Assembly (NCBI GenBank): GCA_910586455.1
Contig: CAJUHX010000024.1
Location: 1 to 29,385 of the forward strand
Origin: an uncultured Muribaculaceae bacterium
GTDB lineage: Bacteria; Bacteroidota; Bacteroidia; Bacteroidales; Muribaculaceae
Length of the DNA stretch: 29,385 nucleotides
Reading direction: 5' to 3'
This document shows, piece by piece, positions 1-8,673 of the stretch. Each line of letters opens with the position of its first letter. Within the stretch, counting starts at the first letter, position 1. The position numbers and the translations under genes are program-made. The notes below the pieces were generated by a model. That model saw only the letters and a program-made list of their open reading frames with translations. It searched no databases and had not been told where the DNA came from.

Positions 1-340
1 CTATGATACTGTTGGCGGTATCTTTGTATTTCTCCAGAAACTCTTCGGCGCCGGAAAAGGCAATCTGGTTTATGTATTTGTCGACATCTTCGGCAGTCAT
101 GCCAATACCGCGGTCGCTCACGGTGAGTGTGCCCGCTTCCTTGTCGACGGTTACGCTGACGCGGAGTTCGCCCAGTTCGCCTTTGAACTCGCCGAACGAC
201 TGCAGGGTTTTCAGCTTCTGTGTGGCGTCGACGGCGTTGCTGACGAGCTCGCGCAGAAATATTTCGTGATCACTGTAGAGAAACTTTTTTATTACGGGGA
301 AAATATTCTCGGTAGTAACCCCGATTGTGCCTTTACTCAT
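1..340 (-). CDS. htpG: Chaperone HtpG (Hsp90), N-terminal part, gene runs off the window
   Basis: HtpG is the cytosolic bacterial Hsp90, an ATP-driven chaperone for client-protein folding. Only the first 113 codons are present; the rest lies beyond base 1. The reading frame starts at the ATG whose complement is 338-340 and begins MSKGTIGVTTENIFPVIKKF. The GHKL ATPase signatures are visible: LRELVSNAVDATQKL (the Asn-containing ATP-lid helix) followed by SDRGIGMT (the nucleotide-binding Asp/Gly motif). A terminator at 393-421 separates it from the upstream M48 gene, so it must have its own promoter within about 50 bases, but I could not find a clear TAnnTTTG box there. Family identity is secure from the motifs; nothing can be said about the middle and C-terminal domains. 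Confidence 0.95.
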   Translation of the reverse strand, partial: MSKGTIGVTTENIFPVIKKFLYSDHEIFLRELVSNAVDATQKLKTLQSFGEFKGELGELRVSVTVDKEAGTLTVSDRGIGMTAEDVDKYINQIAFSGAEEFLEKYKDTANSII

Positions 341-392
341 AATATGAAAATATGTTTGTTGTTCTGATTATTCTACGTAATAACAACAATGC

Positions 393-421
393 AAAAAAAA
401 TGCCACACTCGCGTGCGGCAT
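393..421 (-). terminator. Intrinsic terminator of the M48 protease gene
   Basis: Read on the minus strand, an 8-bp stem (tgccgcac / gtgtggca, one G-U pair, loop gcga) is followed directly by eight T residues (393-400). It lies just past the stop of the M48 gene and before htpG. Confidence 0.8.
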
Positions 422-444
422 TTAAAAATATTTAAAATACTATG

Positions 445-1224
445 TTATTCGCGGGGTATGCCGTCTTTTTCGGCACGCTTGCTCAGTCGTTTGATTCGCT
501 CCTGGGTGTCGGGGTGCGAGGAAAACATTTTCTGAACGTAGCTCGACTGGCCGCTTTCGCCGGCACTGAGTTTTTCGAACGAACTTACCATACCCCAGGG
601 GTTTCTGCCATGCGATTTCAGGAATTCATAGCCATAGTCATCGGCTTCCTTTTCCTGTTTCTGCGAGAACTTGGCGCCTACCAGCGACTGGCCAAGAGAG
701 CCCAATTGCGATTCGGTAAGCTGGGCTGCAACTCCGCCTGTCGAGGCGATGGCGTCTTTGAGGGCGCCGGTGAGCAGTTCGGTCTTGAAGGCCTTCTTGG
801 AGTGGTGTTTTGCCACGTGGCCGATTTCATGGCCGATTATACCCAGAAGTTCGTCGTCGGACATAATGTCCATAAGCGACGAGAAAACTCGCACGCTGCC
901 GTCGGGGCAAGCAAAAGCGTTTACGTCGATTACGTCATAGACTTTGAAATTCAAAGGAATACCTTCAACTTCATCGAGTCCGGCGGTAAGACGGCGCAGG
1001 CGCTGGGTGTACGGGTCGTCTTCGCCCGGTACAGGATTGTTCTTGTCCATCCAGTCGATTGACTCCTTGACGTATGCGGCCATCTGGGCATCGGTCAGGG
1101 TAAAAGCCTGTACACCTTTTGCTGCCGCGTTGATTGCCTTGCCGAGTTTAATCTGAGCCTGGGCCTGGGGGCAGGCAAAGGCTCCTGAGGCAAGCAGAAG
1201 AATTGAAAATAAAATTTTTTTCAT
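445..1224 (-). CDS. Secreted M48-family zinc metalloprotease
   Basis: A 259-residue zinc metallopeptidase of the M48 (Ste24/HtpX/BepA-like) superfamily, expected to act in the periplasm. The zinc motif HEIGH is at about residues 132-136, and the downstream Glu ligand lies in KEADDYGYEFL. The segment NAFACPDGSVRV before the active site is typical of soluble M48 proteins. Residues 1-23 form a signal peptide (MKKILFSILLLASGAFA, cleavage probably after AQA). The ATG at 1224 was chosen over an in-frame start nine codons upstream because it begins directly with the Lys-Lys-hydrophobic signal sequence. The protein is short and has no TPR domain, unlike BepA. Known relatives take part in outer-membrane protein quality control; the substrate here cannot be told from sequence. 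Confidence 0.9.
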   Translation of the reverse strand: MKKILFSILLLASGAFACPQAQAQIKLGKAINAAAKGVQAFTLTDAQMAAYVKESIDWMDKNNPVPGEDDPYTQRLRRLTAGLDEVEGIPLNFKVYDVIDVNAFACPDGSVRVFSSLMDIMSDDELLGIIGHEIGHVAKHHSKKAFKTELLTGALKDAIASTGGVAAQLTESQLGSLGQSLVGAKFSQKQEKEADDYGYEFLKSHGRNPWGMVSSFEKLSAGESGQSSYVQKMFSSHPDTQERIKRLSKRAEKDGIPRE

Positions 1225-1233
1225 AGCCTTTGA

Positions 1234-1265
1234 TTGATTTGTGAGGCACAAAATTACTAATTTTG
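1234..1265 (+). promoter_or_regulatory. Promoter of the small membrane protein gene at 1287
   Basis: TTG at 1234-1236 and TAATTTTG at 1258-1265 are separated by 21 nt, fitting the Bacteroidetes sigma-factor consensus. Transcription would start near 1272, giving a leader of only about 15 nt. Confidence 0.6.
1249..1256 (-). promoter_or_regulatory. -7 box of the M48 protease promoter
   Basis: The minus strand reads TAATTTTG, a perfect match to the Bacteroidetes TAnnTTTG box, 25 nt before the chosen ATG. No well-spaced -33 TTG was seen (a TTG lies 17 nt upstream, closer than usual). It is one half of a perfect palindrome shared with the divergent promoter. Confidence 0.55.
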
Positions 1266-1286
1266 TACCACAAAAAAGTAATTTTT

Positions 1287-1841
1287 ATGGCTAAAAAAAG
1301 AGGTAAAAGTATAATACGCTGGTTTACAGCGGGCTTTTTTATTCTGATGTTTATACTTGCTACAGGACTGCTTATGGTGGCTGCGGAGCATACGTTTATG
1401 AACTATTATATATGGTTCGCGGTGATGGCGCTGCTGGGGGTAGTGAGTGTCATGCCCTGCATGCGTCTGTGGCGCTGGGTCACAGATGGCGCGGCCCGCT
1501 GGTTGTGTGGTGTGCTTCATGTGGTGTTTTTCACTGTGTTTTTATCCGGGTTGCTGATAGGGCTGAATTTTATGCTTACCGACTTCAGCGCTTTGCCCGA
1601 AGTTAAGGCAGAGGTGGTGGACAAATACAGCGAAACCCATTATCGCAGCCGGCGGGTAGGGCGAAACCGATACACACGTGGCGAACCCTATAAGGTATAT
1701 AAAGTGCAGTTTCGCCTCGACAATGGCAGTCTGCGCACTTTTCAGTTGCCTCTTAGCCGCTACAATAAACTGCGGCTTGGTTCTGCCGCCACATTGCATC
1801 AGGGGCCGGGAGCTCTGGGTGTGCCCGTAATCGCCTATTGA
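1287..1841 (+). CDS. Small membrane protein with three predicted transmembrane helices, unknown function
   Basis: A 184-residue protein that I do not recognise. It begins with a basic stretch (MAKKRGKSIIRW), followed by three hydrophobic helices at roughly residues 12-30, 38-58 and 73-95. A hydrophilic C-terminal domain of about 85 residues is rich in Arg and Tyr and contains the repeated pattern YKVYKVQFRLDNG, suggesting a small beta-rich domain. The ATG at 1287 was chosen because the upstream TTG in the same frame overlaps the promoter -7 box. It is divergent from the M48 protease gene, so the two may be co-regulated. The C-terminal half recalls soluble domains of DUF3592-like membrane proteins, but I would not assign it. 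Confidence 0.75.
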   Translation: MAKKRGKSIIRWFTAGFFILMFILATGLLMVAAEHTFMNYYIWFAVMALLGVVSVMPCMRLWRWVTDGAARWLCGVLHVVFFTVFLSGLLIGLNFMLTDFSALPEVKAEVVDKYSETHYRSRRVGRNRYTRGEPYKVYKVQFRLDNGSLRTFQLPLSRYNKLRLGSAATLHQGPGALGVPVIAY

Positions 1842-1857
1842 ATTTTGCAATACAGAT

Positions 1858-1894
1858 ACCTCGCACTGAGTACACGGAGGACTCAGTGCGAGGT
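1858..1894. terminator. Hairpin between convergent genes, probable bidirectional terminator
   Basis: A perfect 14-bp inverted repeat (acctcgcactgagt / actcagtgcgaggt) with a 9-nt loop sits between the convergent stops of the small membrane protein gene and clpC. There is no clear T-run on either side, so the terminator role is inferred from position and stem strength. Confidence 0.6.
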
Positions 1895-1920
1895 GTTGTA
1901 ATGGGTAGGGATGTCGATGC

Positions 1921-4485
1921 TTAGTTGGCTTCCTCTACAGCCAGAAAATGCGCATTTGTGCAATTGCTTTCCTTATCGTAGCTTACCTCTATGGTATTGC
2001 CCGGCATAACCGATGCGGTGATGATAAGTTCGGCCAGTTCGTCCTCAAGATACTTTTGTATGGCTCGCTTGAGCGGGCGTGCGCCGAACTGGATGTCGTA
2101 GCCCTTTTCGGCTATGAAGTTCTTGGCCTCGTCGGTCAGACGGAGTTCGAAGCCGAGGTCTTTCAGGCGTTTGGTAAAGCCTGCCAGCTCGATGTCGATA
2201 ATCTTGAAAATCGACTCGCGGTTGAGCTGGTCGAACATCACAATATCGTCGATACGGTTGAGGAATTCGGGCGAAAAAGCCTTGTGCAGGGCCTTCTGCA
2301 GAACGCCATGGGTGAAGTCCTTGTCGATTTCGCGAGTGGTGAATCCGACACCACTGCCGAAGTCCTTCAGTTGGCGGGTGCCGATGTTGGATGTCATTAT
2401 GATAATTGTGTTCTTGAAGTCGATACGGCGTCCGAGGCTGTCGGTCAGGCGTCCTTCGTCCATTACCTGCAGCAGCAGGTTGAACACGTCGGGGTGAGCT
2501 TTTTCGATTTCGTCGAGCAGCACCACCGAGTAGGGATGACGGCGCACCTTCTCGGTAAGCTGGCCGCCCTCTTCATAGCCCACATATCCCGGAGGCGCAC
2601 CTACCAGGCGCGACACTGTGAACTTCTCCATATACTCGCTCATATCGATACGGATAAGTGTATCCGACGAATCGAACAGATACTCGGCAAGCTTCTTGGC
2701 CAGGTGAGTCTTGCCTACGCCGGTCGGACCAAGAAACATAAATGTGCCTATGGGTTTGTTGGGGTCTTTCAGACCTATGCGATTGCGGTGTATGGCTTTG
2801 ACAATACGCTTGATAGCCTCATCCTGGCCTATGATTGACTTTTTGAGTGTCGGGGCCATTTCGAGCAGGCGCACTCCCTCGGCCTGGGCTATGCGGGTCA
2901 CAGGCACTCCGGTCATCATGGCCACTACTTCGGCCACCTGGTCCTCGTCGACACACTGGCGGTGCTCGTCAAGTTCCTTCTCCCACTTGGCTGTGGCCTT
3001 GTCGAGTTCTTCGCCAAGGGCCTGGGCCTTGTTGCGCCACTCGGCCGCGGCGGGGTAGTTCGATGCTTTGGCAGCGTCGAGCTTGTTCTTGGTGGCCTGA
3101 GCTATCTCGTTTTCGAGCCTTTCGATTTCCTCAGGCACCTGAATGTTTGAGATATGGGCACGCGAGCCGGCTTCGTCGAGAGCGTCAATGGCCTTGTCGG
3201 GGAAATTGCGGTCGCTGATGTAGCGGTCGGTGAGCTTCACGCAGGCCTCGAGGGCGTCCTGGGTGTAGCTTACGTTGTGGTGGCTCTCGTATTTGTCCTT
3301 TATGTTGTTGAGAATCTGCAGGGTTTCCTCGGCGGTGGTAGGCTCTACCATCACCTTCTGGAAGCGGCGTTCGAGGGCGCCGTCTTTTTCGATGTTTTTG
3401 CGGTATTCGTCGAGAGTAGTGGCGCCGATGCACTGCAGTTCGCCGCGGGCCAGGGCCGGTTTGAGCATATTGGCGGCATCCATCGAACCCTGTGCGTTGC
3501 CGGCGCCCACTATGGTGTGGATTTCGTCGATAAACAGAATTACGTTGGGGTTCTTGCTGAGTTCGTTTAGAATAGCTTTGATGCGTTCCTCAAATTCGCC
3601 GCGGTACTTTGTTCCGGCCACAATGCCGGCCATGTCGAGCGATACCACACGTTTGTCGAACAATATACGCGATACCTTGCGCTGCACAATGCGCAGGGCC
3701 AGGCCTTCGACGATGGCGCTCTTGCCCACGCCCGGTTCGCCAATCAGCACCGGATTGTTTTTTTTGCGGCGGCTGAGTACCTGGGCCAGGCGTTCTATTT
3801 CGAGTTCGCGGCCAACCACGGGGTCGAGAATGCCTTCCTCGGCGGCGCGGGTCATGTCGTGGCCGAACTTGTCGAGAACAGGAGTGCCCGACGATTTGTC
3901 GCCGCGGCGCCCCTTCTTGCGGTCGGAGGCTTGTGAGCCGGCGGCCTGGGCATCGCCCTGTGAGCCGGCGCCCGACCAAGGAGCGGACGACCCGTCGGCC
4001 TCTTCATCATCATCGGAGAAAGCTGCGCCGGCCCGCGGACGACTGCCGCCTGCCAGACCGGCATAGAGGCGGTCGTAGTCGATGCCTGCCTCTAAAAAAG
4101 GTTTGATGAATTCCATATTCTGTACTTCGTAATTGCGGAACAAAGCCAGCATCACATGCTCGGTGTCGATTACCGATGCCTTCAGCAGCCTGCCTTCGAG
4201 CAGGCTGAGCTTTATCACGCGGTTTGTCAGGTCGGTAACCGAGAGGTCCGAGGCCCCTTCCGATTTGCCGTTGTTGAAAAGATAATCGTCGAGCTGCTGG
4301 CGCAGTTCGTACACCGACACGCCGTCGGCCAGCTGCTCCATGAGCTTGACTGTGGGCGACGAAAGGTCGGAAAGCATAGCCAGAAGCAGGTGGGCGGGAG
4401 TAATCTCGCGGTTGTTGTGCTTGAGAGCCTCGCGCCGGCTGCGTTCGAGCAACTGCTGGATATTGTCGGAGAACTTATTTTCCAT
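1921..4485 (-). CDS. clpC: ATP-dependent Clp protease ATP-binding subunit ClpC
   Basis: An 854-residue two-ring AAA+ unfoldase that would feed substrates to ClpP. Domains in order: an N-terminal Clp repeat domain (about 1-150); a low-complexity acidic/Ser/Gly linker (about 160-205); AAA-1 with Walker A GEPGVGKS and Walker B VILFIDEIHT; a short middle domain with a UVR-like coiled coil (AAKASNYPAAAEWRNKAQAL); and AAA-2 with Walker A GPTGVGKT and Walker B VVLLDEIEKAH. The short middle domain marks it as ClpC rather than ClpB. A VGF tripeptide in GSGVGFTTREID is at the place of the ClpP-docking loop. The ATG at 4485 begins MENKFSDNIQQLLERSRREA, the usual family start; an ATG two codons upstream is the alternative. 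Transcribed divergently from gyrA. Confidence 0.93.
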   Translation of the reverse strand: MENKFSDNIQQLLERSRREALKHNNREITPAHLLLAMLSDLSSPTVKLMEQLADGVSVYELRQQLDDYLFNNGKSEGASDLSVTDLTNRVIKLSLLEGRLLKASVIDTEHVMLALFRNYEVQNMEFIKPFLEAGIDYDRLYAGLAGGSRPRAGAAFSDDDEEADGSSAPWSGAGSQGDAQAAGSQASDRKKGRRGDKSSGTPVLDKFGHDMTRAAEEGILDPVVGRELEIERLAQVLSRRKKNNPVLIGEPGVGKSAIVEGLALRIVQRKVSRILFDKRVVSLDMAGIVAGTKYRGEFEERIKAILNELSKNPNVILFIDEIHTIVGAGNAQGSMDAANMLKPALARGELQCIGATTLDEYRKNIEKDGALERRFQKVMVEPTTAEETLQILNNIKDKYESHHNVSYTQDALEACVKLTDRYISDRNFPDKAIDALDEAGSRAHISNIQVPEEIERLENEIAQATKNKLDAAKASNYPAAAEWRNKAQALGEELDKATAKWEKELDEHRQCVDEDQVAEVVAMMTGVPVTRIAQAEGVRLLEMAPTLKKSIIGQDEAIKRIVKAIHRNRIGLKDPNKPIGTFMFLGPTGVGKTHLAKKLAEYLFDSSDTLIRIDMSEYMEKFTVSRLVGAPPGYVGYEEGGQLTEKVRRHPYSVVLLDEIEKAHPDVFNLLLQVMDEGRLTDSLGRRIDFKNTIIIMTSNIGTRQLKDFGSGVGFTTREIDKDFTHGVLQKALHKAFSPEFLNRIDDIVMFDQLNRESIFKIIDIELAGFTKRLKDLGFELRLTDEAKNFIAEKGYDIQFGARPLKRAIQKYLEDELAELIITASVMPGNTIEVSYDKESNCTNAHFLAVEEAN

Positions 4486-4539
4486 AATCATGCAATGTGT
4501 GTCGGTAAAAGTAAAGCGAATATAATGCAATACTAATGC

Positions 4540-4547
4540 CAAAGTTA
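4540..4547 (-). promoter_or_regulatory. -7 box of the clpC promoter
   Basis: The minus strand reads TAACTTTG, a perfect TAnnTTTG match about 55 nt upstream of the clpC ATG. A TTTTGG lies about 16 nt upstream, closer than the usual spacing, so only the -7 element is well supported. Confidence 0.5.
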
Positions 4548-4641
4548 GCAAAATAATCCAAAAGCATAATGTCCTATATTATTAAAAAATTAAAAAGTCA
4601 AATGATTGTTCAAAATATGTGCATGTTTCGGGAATTTTTTG

Positions 4642-4649
4642 TAACTTTG
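4642..4649 (+). promoter_or_regulatory. -7 box of the gyrA promoter
   Basis: TAACTTTG on the plus strand, about 72 nt before the gyrA ATG. The -33 region (tgtg at 4618-4621) is a weak match. The leader is about 65 nt. Confidence 0.55.
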
Positions 4650-4721
4650 TATGAAATTTTGCCGCGAACCTGGCCTGCATATCGCTCGCACGGTTCAAAC
4701 GTTTAATAAACAATAATATAC

Positions 4722-7286
4722 ATGCTGGAAGAAGATCGAATATTTAAGATCAATATCGAGAACGAGATGAAATCGGCCTACATCGATTATTCGATGTCGG
4801 TGATTGTATCGCGTGCTCTCCCCGACGTGCGCGACGGTATGAAGCCCGTGCATCGCCGAGTACTCTTCGGAATGAACGAGATGGGCAACCGTAGCGATAA
4901 ACCGCATAAGAAATCGGCCAACTGTGTCGGTGAGGTCATGGGTAAGTACCACCCTCACGGCGACTCGTCGATTTACGGTACCGTTGTGCGTATGGCACAG
5001 GACTGGTCGCTGCGTTACACGCTCGTCGACGGCCACGGCAACTTCGGCTCTGTCGACGGCGACCCGCCCGCCGCTATGCGATACACCGAGGTGCGCCTCT
5101 CGAAAATGGGCGAGGAAATGCTGCGCGACATCGAGTCGGACACAGTGGATTTCCAACCCAACTACGACAACAGCCGCCGCGAGCCGGTTGTGCTCCCCAC
5201 ACGCATTCCAAATCTGCTGGTAAACGGTGCATCGGGTATCGCCGTGGGTATGGCCACAAACATGCCGCCGCATAACCTTACCGAATCGCTCAACGCTTCG
5301 ATTGCTCTGATTGACAATCCCGACATAGAAATCGACGAGCTGATGAAGATTATACCCGCTCCCGACTTCCCCACAGGCGGTACAATCTACGGCTATAACG
5401 GCGTGAAAGACGCCTACAACACAGGCCGCGGACGCATCGTTATCCGTGCAAAGGCTACTATAGAAGCCGAGGCCAACCACGAGTCGATTATCGTAACCGA
5501 AATACCATACGGCGTAAACAAGGCCGAACTCATCAAATATATAGCTGACCTCGTAAACGACAAAAAACTCGAGGGTATATCGAACATCAACGATGAGAGC
5601 GACTACCGGGGCATGCGCATTGTGATACAGCTGCGCTCCGACGCCAACTCCAACGTGGTCCTCAACAAGCTCTACAAGATGACCCAGATGCAGGCATCGT
5701 TCAGTGTCAACAATGTGGCACTTGTAAACGGTCGCCCCCGCACACTCAACCTCAAAGAACTGCTGCAGGCCTTCATCGACCACCGCCACGACGTGGTGAT
5801 ACGCCGCACCAAATTCGAACTCCGCAAGGCCCGCGAGCGCGCCCACATACTCGAAGGCCTTATGATTGCCGTGCAGAACATCGACGAGGTAATAGCAATA
5901 ATCCGTGGCAGCGAAACACCCGACGAAGCAAAACAGCGACTGGGCGAGCGCTTTGGCCTCGACGAAGTGCAGACTCAGGCTATCATCGACATGCGTCTGC
6001 GTGCCCTCACGCACCTGCTTATCGACGACCTGCAGCATGACATTGACGAAATCCATACCCGCATTGCCGAACTCGAACTCATCCTCAACGACGACCATGT
6101 ATGCCGCGAACTCATAAAGTCGGAACTCTCCGACCTTCGCGACAAGTTCGGCGACGAACGCCGCACCGATATCGACTATACTGCCGGTGACTTCAACGCC
6201 GAAGACTTCTATGCCGACGACGAAATGATTATCACCATATCGCACCTGGGCTACATCAAGCGTACCCCTCTGAGCGAATTCCGCGCTCAGAACCGCGGCG
6301 GCGTAGGAGCCAAAGGCAGCGATACCCGCGACACCGACTTTATAGAGCATATATATCCTGCCTCGATGCACAACACCATGCTCTTCTTCACCGACCGCGG
6401 TCTGGTGTACAAAATGAAGGTGTACGAACTGCCCGAAGGCGCCAAAAACACCAAAGGCCGTGCCCTGCAGAACCTGCTCAATATAGAATCAGGCGACCAG
6501 GTGCGCGCCTATATACGCTGCAAACAGCTCGACGATGCCGAATTCACATCGTCGCACTACCTTATATTCGCCACAAAGAACGGTGTGGTAAAGAAAACCA
6601 GCCTCACCGAATATGCGCGAGTACTGGCCAAGGGCAAAAAAGCCATCATAATCCGCGAAGGCGACTCGCTGGTAGGTGTAGAACTCACCGACGGCAACAG
6701 CGAACTGCTGCTGGCAAACCGCAACGGACGTGCCATCCGTTTCCCCGAGAACAAGCTCCGTGCCATGGGTCGTGTAAGTACCGGTGTACGCGGCATGCGC
6801 CTTGACGAAGACGGACAGGATCAGGTTGTAGGCCTCATTGCAATGTCCGCCGACAGCGACAACACAGTAATGGCTATTTCCGAAAACGGATTCGGCAAGC
6901 GCAGCGACCTCGAAGGTTACCGTGTGACTAACCGCGGCGGCAAAGGTGTGAAGACCATGAACATTACCGACAAGACAGGCAAGCTCGTGGCATTCGAAAG
7001 CGTGAACGACGACAACGACCTGGTGATTATAAACCGCTCGGGCATCACTCTCCGCTTCCATGTAAGCGATATTCGTGTAATGGGCCGTGCCACCCAGGGC
7101 GTGCGCATAATCAACCTTGAGAAACGCAGCGACGTTATAGCTTCGGTATGCTGTGTCGAATCTGACCCCGAGGAAGAAGTAGAGGCAATAGAGGAAGGCG
7201 AAGAACTGCCGGGCCTCAGCGATGCCGAACTCAGCGAGCCCGATACCGATGCCGACGAAACCGATGAAACTGAAACTAACGAATAA
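4722..7286 (+). CDS. gyrA: DNA gyrase subunit A
   Basis: An 854-residue GyrA, the breakage-reunion subunit that with GyrB introduces negative supercoils. The catalytic tyrosine is Tyr121 in AAMRYTEVRL. The quinolone-determining stretch reads HPHGDSSIYGTVVRMAQ; Ser82 corresponds to E. coli Ser83, and Gly86 stands where E. coli has Asp87. The C-terminal beta-pinwheel is present with repeated blades; QNRGGVGAKG is in the place of the GyrA box, and a second similar blade reads NRGGKGVKTM. It ends in an acidic tail of about 40 residues very rich in Glu and Asp. The start at 4722 gives MLEEDRIFKINIENEMKSAY, the normal GyrA N terminus. The TPR gene follows after 17 nt and is probably co-transcribed. 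Confidence 0.97.
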   Translation: MLEEDRIFKINIENEMKSAYIDYSMSVIVSRALPDVRDGMKPVHRRVLFGMNEMGNRSDKPHKKSANCVGEVMGKYHPHGDSSIYGTVVRMAQDWSLRYTLVDGHGNFGSVDGDPPAAMRYTEVRLSKMGEEMLRDIESDTVDFQPNYDNSRREPVVLPTRIPNLLVNGASGIAVGMATNMPPHNLTESLNASIALIDNPDIEIDELMKIIPAPDFPTGGTIYGYNGVKDAYNTGRGRIVIRAKATIEAEANHESIIVTEIPYGVNKAELIKYIADLVNDKKLEGISNINDESDYRGMRIVIQLRSDANSNVVLNKLYKMTQMQASFSVNNVALVNGRPRTLNLKELLQAFIDHRHDVVIRRTKFELRKARERAHILEGLMIAVQNIDEVIAIIRGSETPDEAKQRLGERFGLDEVQTQAIIDMRLRALTHLLIDDLQHDIDEIHTRIAELELILNDDHVCRELIKSELSDLRDKFGDERRTDIDYTAGDFNAEDFYADDEMIITISHLGYIKRTPLSEFRAQNRGGVGAKGSDTRDTDFIEHIYPASMHNTMLFFTDRGLVYKMKVYELPEGAKNTKGRALQNLLNIESGDQVRAYIRCKQLDDAEFTSSHYLIFATKNGVVKKTSLTEYARVLAKGKKAIIIREGDSLVGVELTDGNSELLLANRNGRAIRFPENKLRAMGRVSTGVRGMRLDEDGQDQVVGLIAMSADSDNTVMAISENGFGKRSDLEGYRVTNRGGKGVKTMNITDKTGKLVAFESVNDDNDLVIINRSGITLRFHVSDIRVMGRATQGVRIINLEKRSDVIASVCCVESDPEEEVEAIEEGEELPGLSDAELSEPDTDADETDETETNE

Positions 7287-7303
7287 ACACTAATTTCAAC
7301 ATT

Positions 7304-8602
7304 ATGAAAAAGATCGCATTAGCAGCCGTTGCCTGTTTAGTTGCAGCAGGTGCATCGGCACAGATTAATGTGGTGAAAGATGCTGAGCGCGCCATGAAAG
7401 GCAACGCTTCGCTCGACGATGTGGTGAAAATTATCACTCCCGCCTTCACCAACCCTGAAACTGAAAAGCTTGCCCAGACCTACTATGTGCCCGGCAAAGC
7501 AGCCTTCAACAACGCCGACATGCTGCTGGTACAGCGTCAGCTTGGCCAGCTCGACGATAAAGGAATCGTGGCTATGGCTAAGGATCTGATTGAAGGTTAC
7601 AACTACTTTATGAAGGCTTTCCCTCTGGACTCGGTGCCCGATGCCAAGGGTAAAATCAAGCCCAAATATTCAAAAGACATGGTGAACGTACTCGCAGGTC
7701 ACTACCTCGACTACAACAACGCCGCCATCGACTTCTGGGGTGCTCAGGACTTCAAGGGCGCTTACGATGCATGGACCATCCTGCTGTCGATGCCCAAAAA
7801 CCGTGCTATTGCCAAGGCTATTCCTTCTGAGCGTCAGTTCGCCGACTCGACTCTCTCGGAAATCGCTTTCAACCGTGGTCTGGCTGCATGGCAGATTGAA
7901 AAACTCGACGACGCTCTCGCTGCATTCGACCAGGCAAAGGGCATGGGCTACAATAAAAAACAGCTCTATGACTATGCAATCGCAGTAGCAAGCCAGGCCG
8001 GCAAAAACGACGTGGTAGCAGCCTGGGCAAACGAGGCTATCCCCATGTACGGCAAGGAAGACGACAGCTATATCCGCCAGATTATCAACAGCCAGCTGCA
8101 GAATGGCGAATTCGACAAGGCCAAGGCTTCGATTGATGCCGCTATCGCTGAAGACCCCACCAACTCGCAGTATCAGTGGGTGCTTGGTATCATCTACAAC
8201 TACCGTAAGGATGAACTTCGCCGCGAAGTAGCCAATGCTCAGGATGTGACCGACGAAGATCCGCGTGTGAAAGAAATCAATCAGCTTCACGCCGATGCCC
8301 GTGCTGCATTCCAGAAAGCCGTAGATCTCAACCCCGGTAATGCCGAAGCTTATTCAGGCCTTGGTATGATTACCTACGAGGATGCCCAGATGGCTGATGC
8401 CGCTGCTCCGGTAAACGCTCCTCAGAGCTACTACGACCAGAACGTGACTCCGCTGCTGAAGAAAGCTGCCGAATGCTACGAAAAGGCCGTGGAAATCAAT
8501 CCTGAGGATGCCAACTCGCTCAAGGCTCTCCGTATCATCTACTACAACATGAACGACGAAGCCAACATGAACCGCGTGGAGCAGGCTATCAAGCTGCTCT
8601 GA
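7304..8602 (+). CDS. Secreted tetratricopeptide-repeat protein downstream of gyrA
   Basis: A 432-residue protein with a clear signal peptide (MKKIALAAVACLVAAGASAQ), so it is exported to the periplasm or outer membrane. The rest is alpha-helical with TPR-like units. The best are near residues 195-225 (AFNRGLAAWQIEKLDDALAA), 270-310, and 335-415, with NPGNAEAYSGLGMITYEDAQ and CYEKAVEINPEDANSLKALR as typical TPR helix pairs. TPR arrays bind partner proteins or peptides; the partner is unknown. The gyrA-TPR pair looks like a conserved arrangement in Bacteroidales (from memory). The gene ends at the strong terminator 8619-8664. Confidence 0.85.
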   Translation: MKKIALAAVACLVAAGASAQINVVKDAERAMKGNASLDDVVKIITPAFTNPETEKLAQTYYVPGKAAFNNADMLLVQRQLGQLDDKGIVAMAKDLIEGYNYFMKAFPLDSVPDAKGKIKPKYSKDMVNVLAGHYLDYNNAAIDFWGAQDFKGAYDAWTILLSMPKNRAIAKAIPSERQFADSTLSEIAFNRGLAAWQIEKLDDALAAFDQAKGMGYNKKQLYDYAIAVASQAGKNDVVAAWANEAIPMYGKEDDSYIRQIINSQLQNGEFDKAKASIDAAIAEDPTNSQYQWVLGIIYNYRKDELRREVANAQDVTDEDPRVKEINQLHADARAAFQKAVDLNPGNAEAYSGLGMITYEDAQMADAAAPVNAPQSYYDQNVTPLLKKAAECYEKAVEINPEDANSLKALRIIYYNMNDEANMNRVEQAIKLL

Positions 8603-8618
8603 TAGCAGGTACATAACC

Positions 8619-8664
8619 AAAAACATCAGAGCCATGCCGGCAACGGCATGGCTCTGATGTTTTT
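8619..8664. terminator. Strong bidirectional intrinsic terminator
   Basis: A perfect 21-bp stem (arms 8619-8639 and 8644-8664) with a gcaa tetraloop. The A-run on the left and T-run on the right make it active on both strands. It sits between the convergent TPR and apbE genes. Confidence 0.92.
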
Positions 8665-8673
8665 AAACAAGCT

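Noticed and set aside
4695..6371. 558-codon open frame antisense to gyrA
   Set aside because: It is the exact antisense of a conserved gene, with an unusual Val/His/Cys-rich composition and no recognisable domain; it results from codon bias in gyrA.
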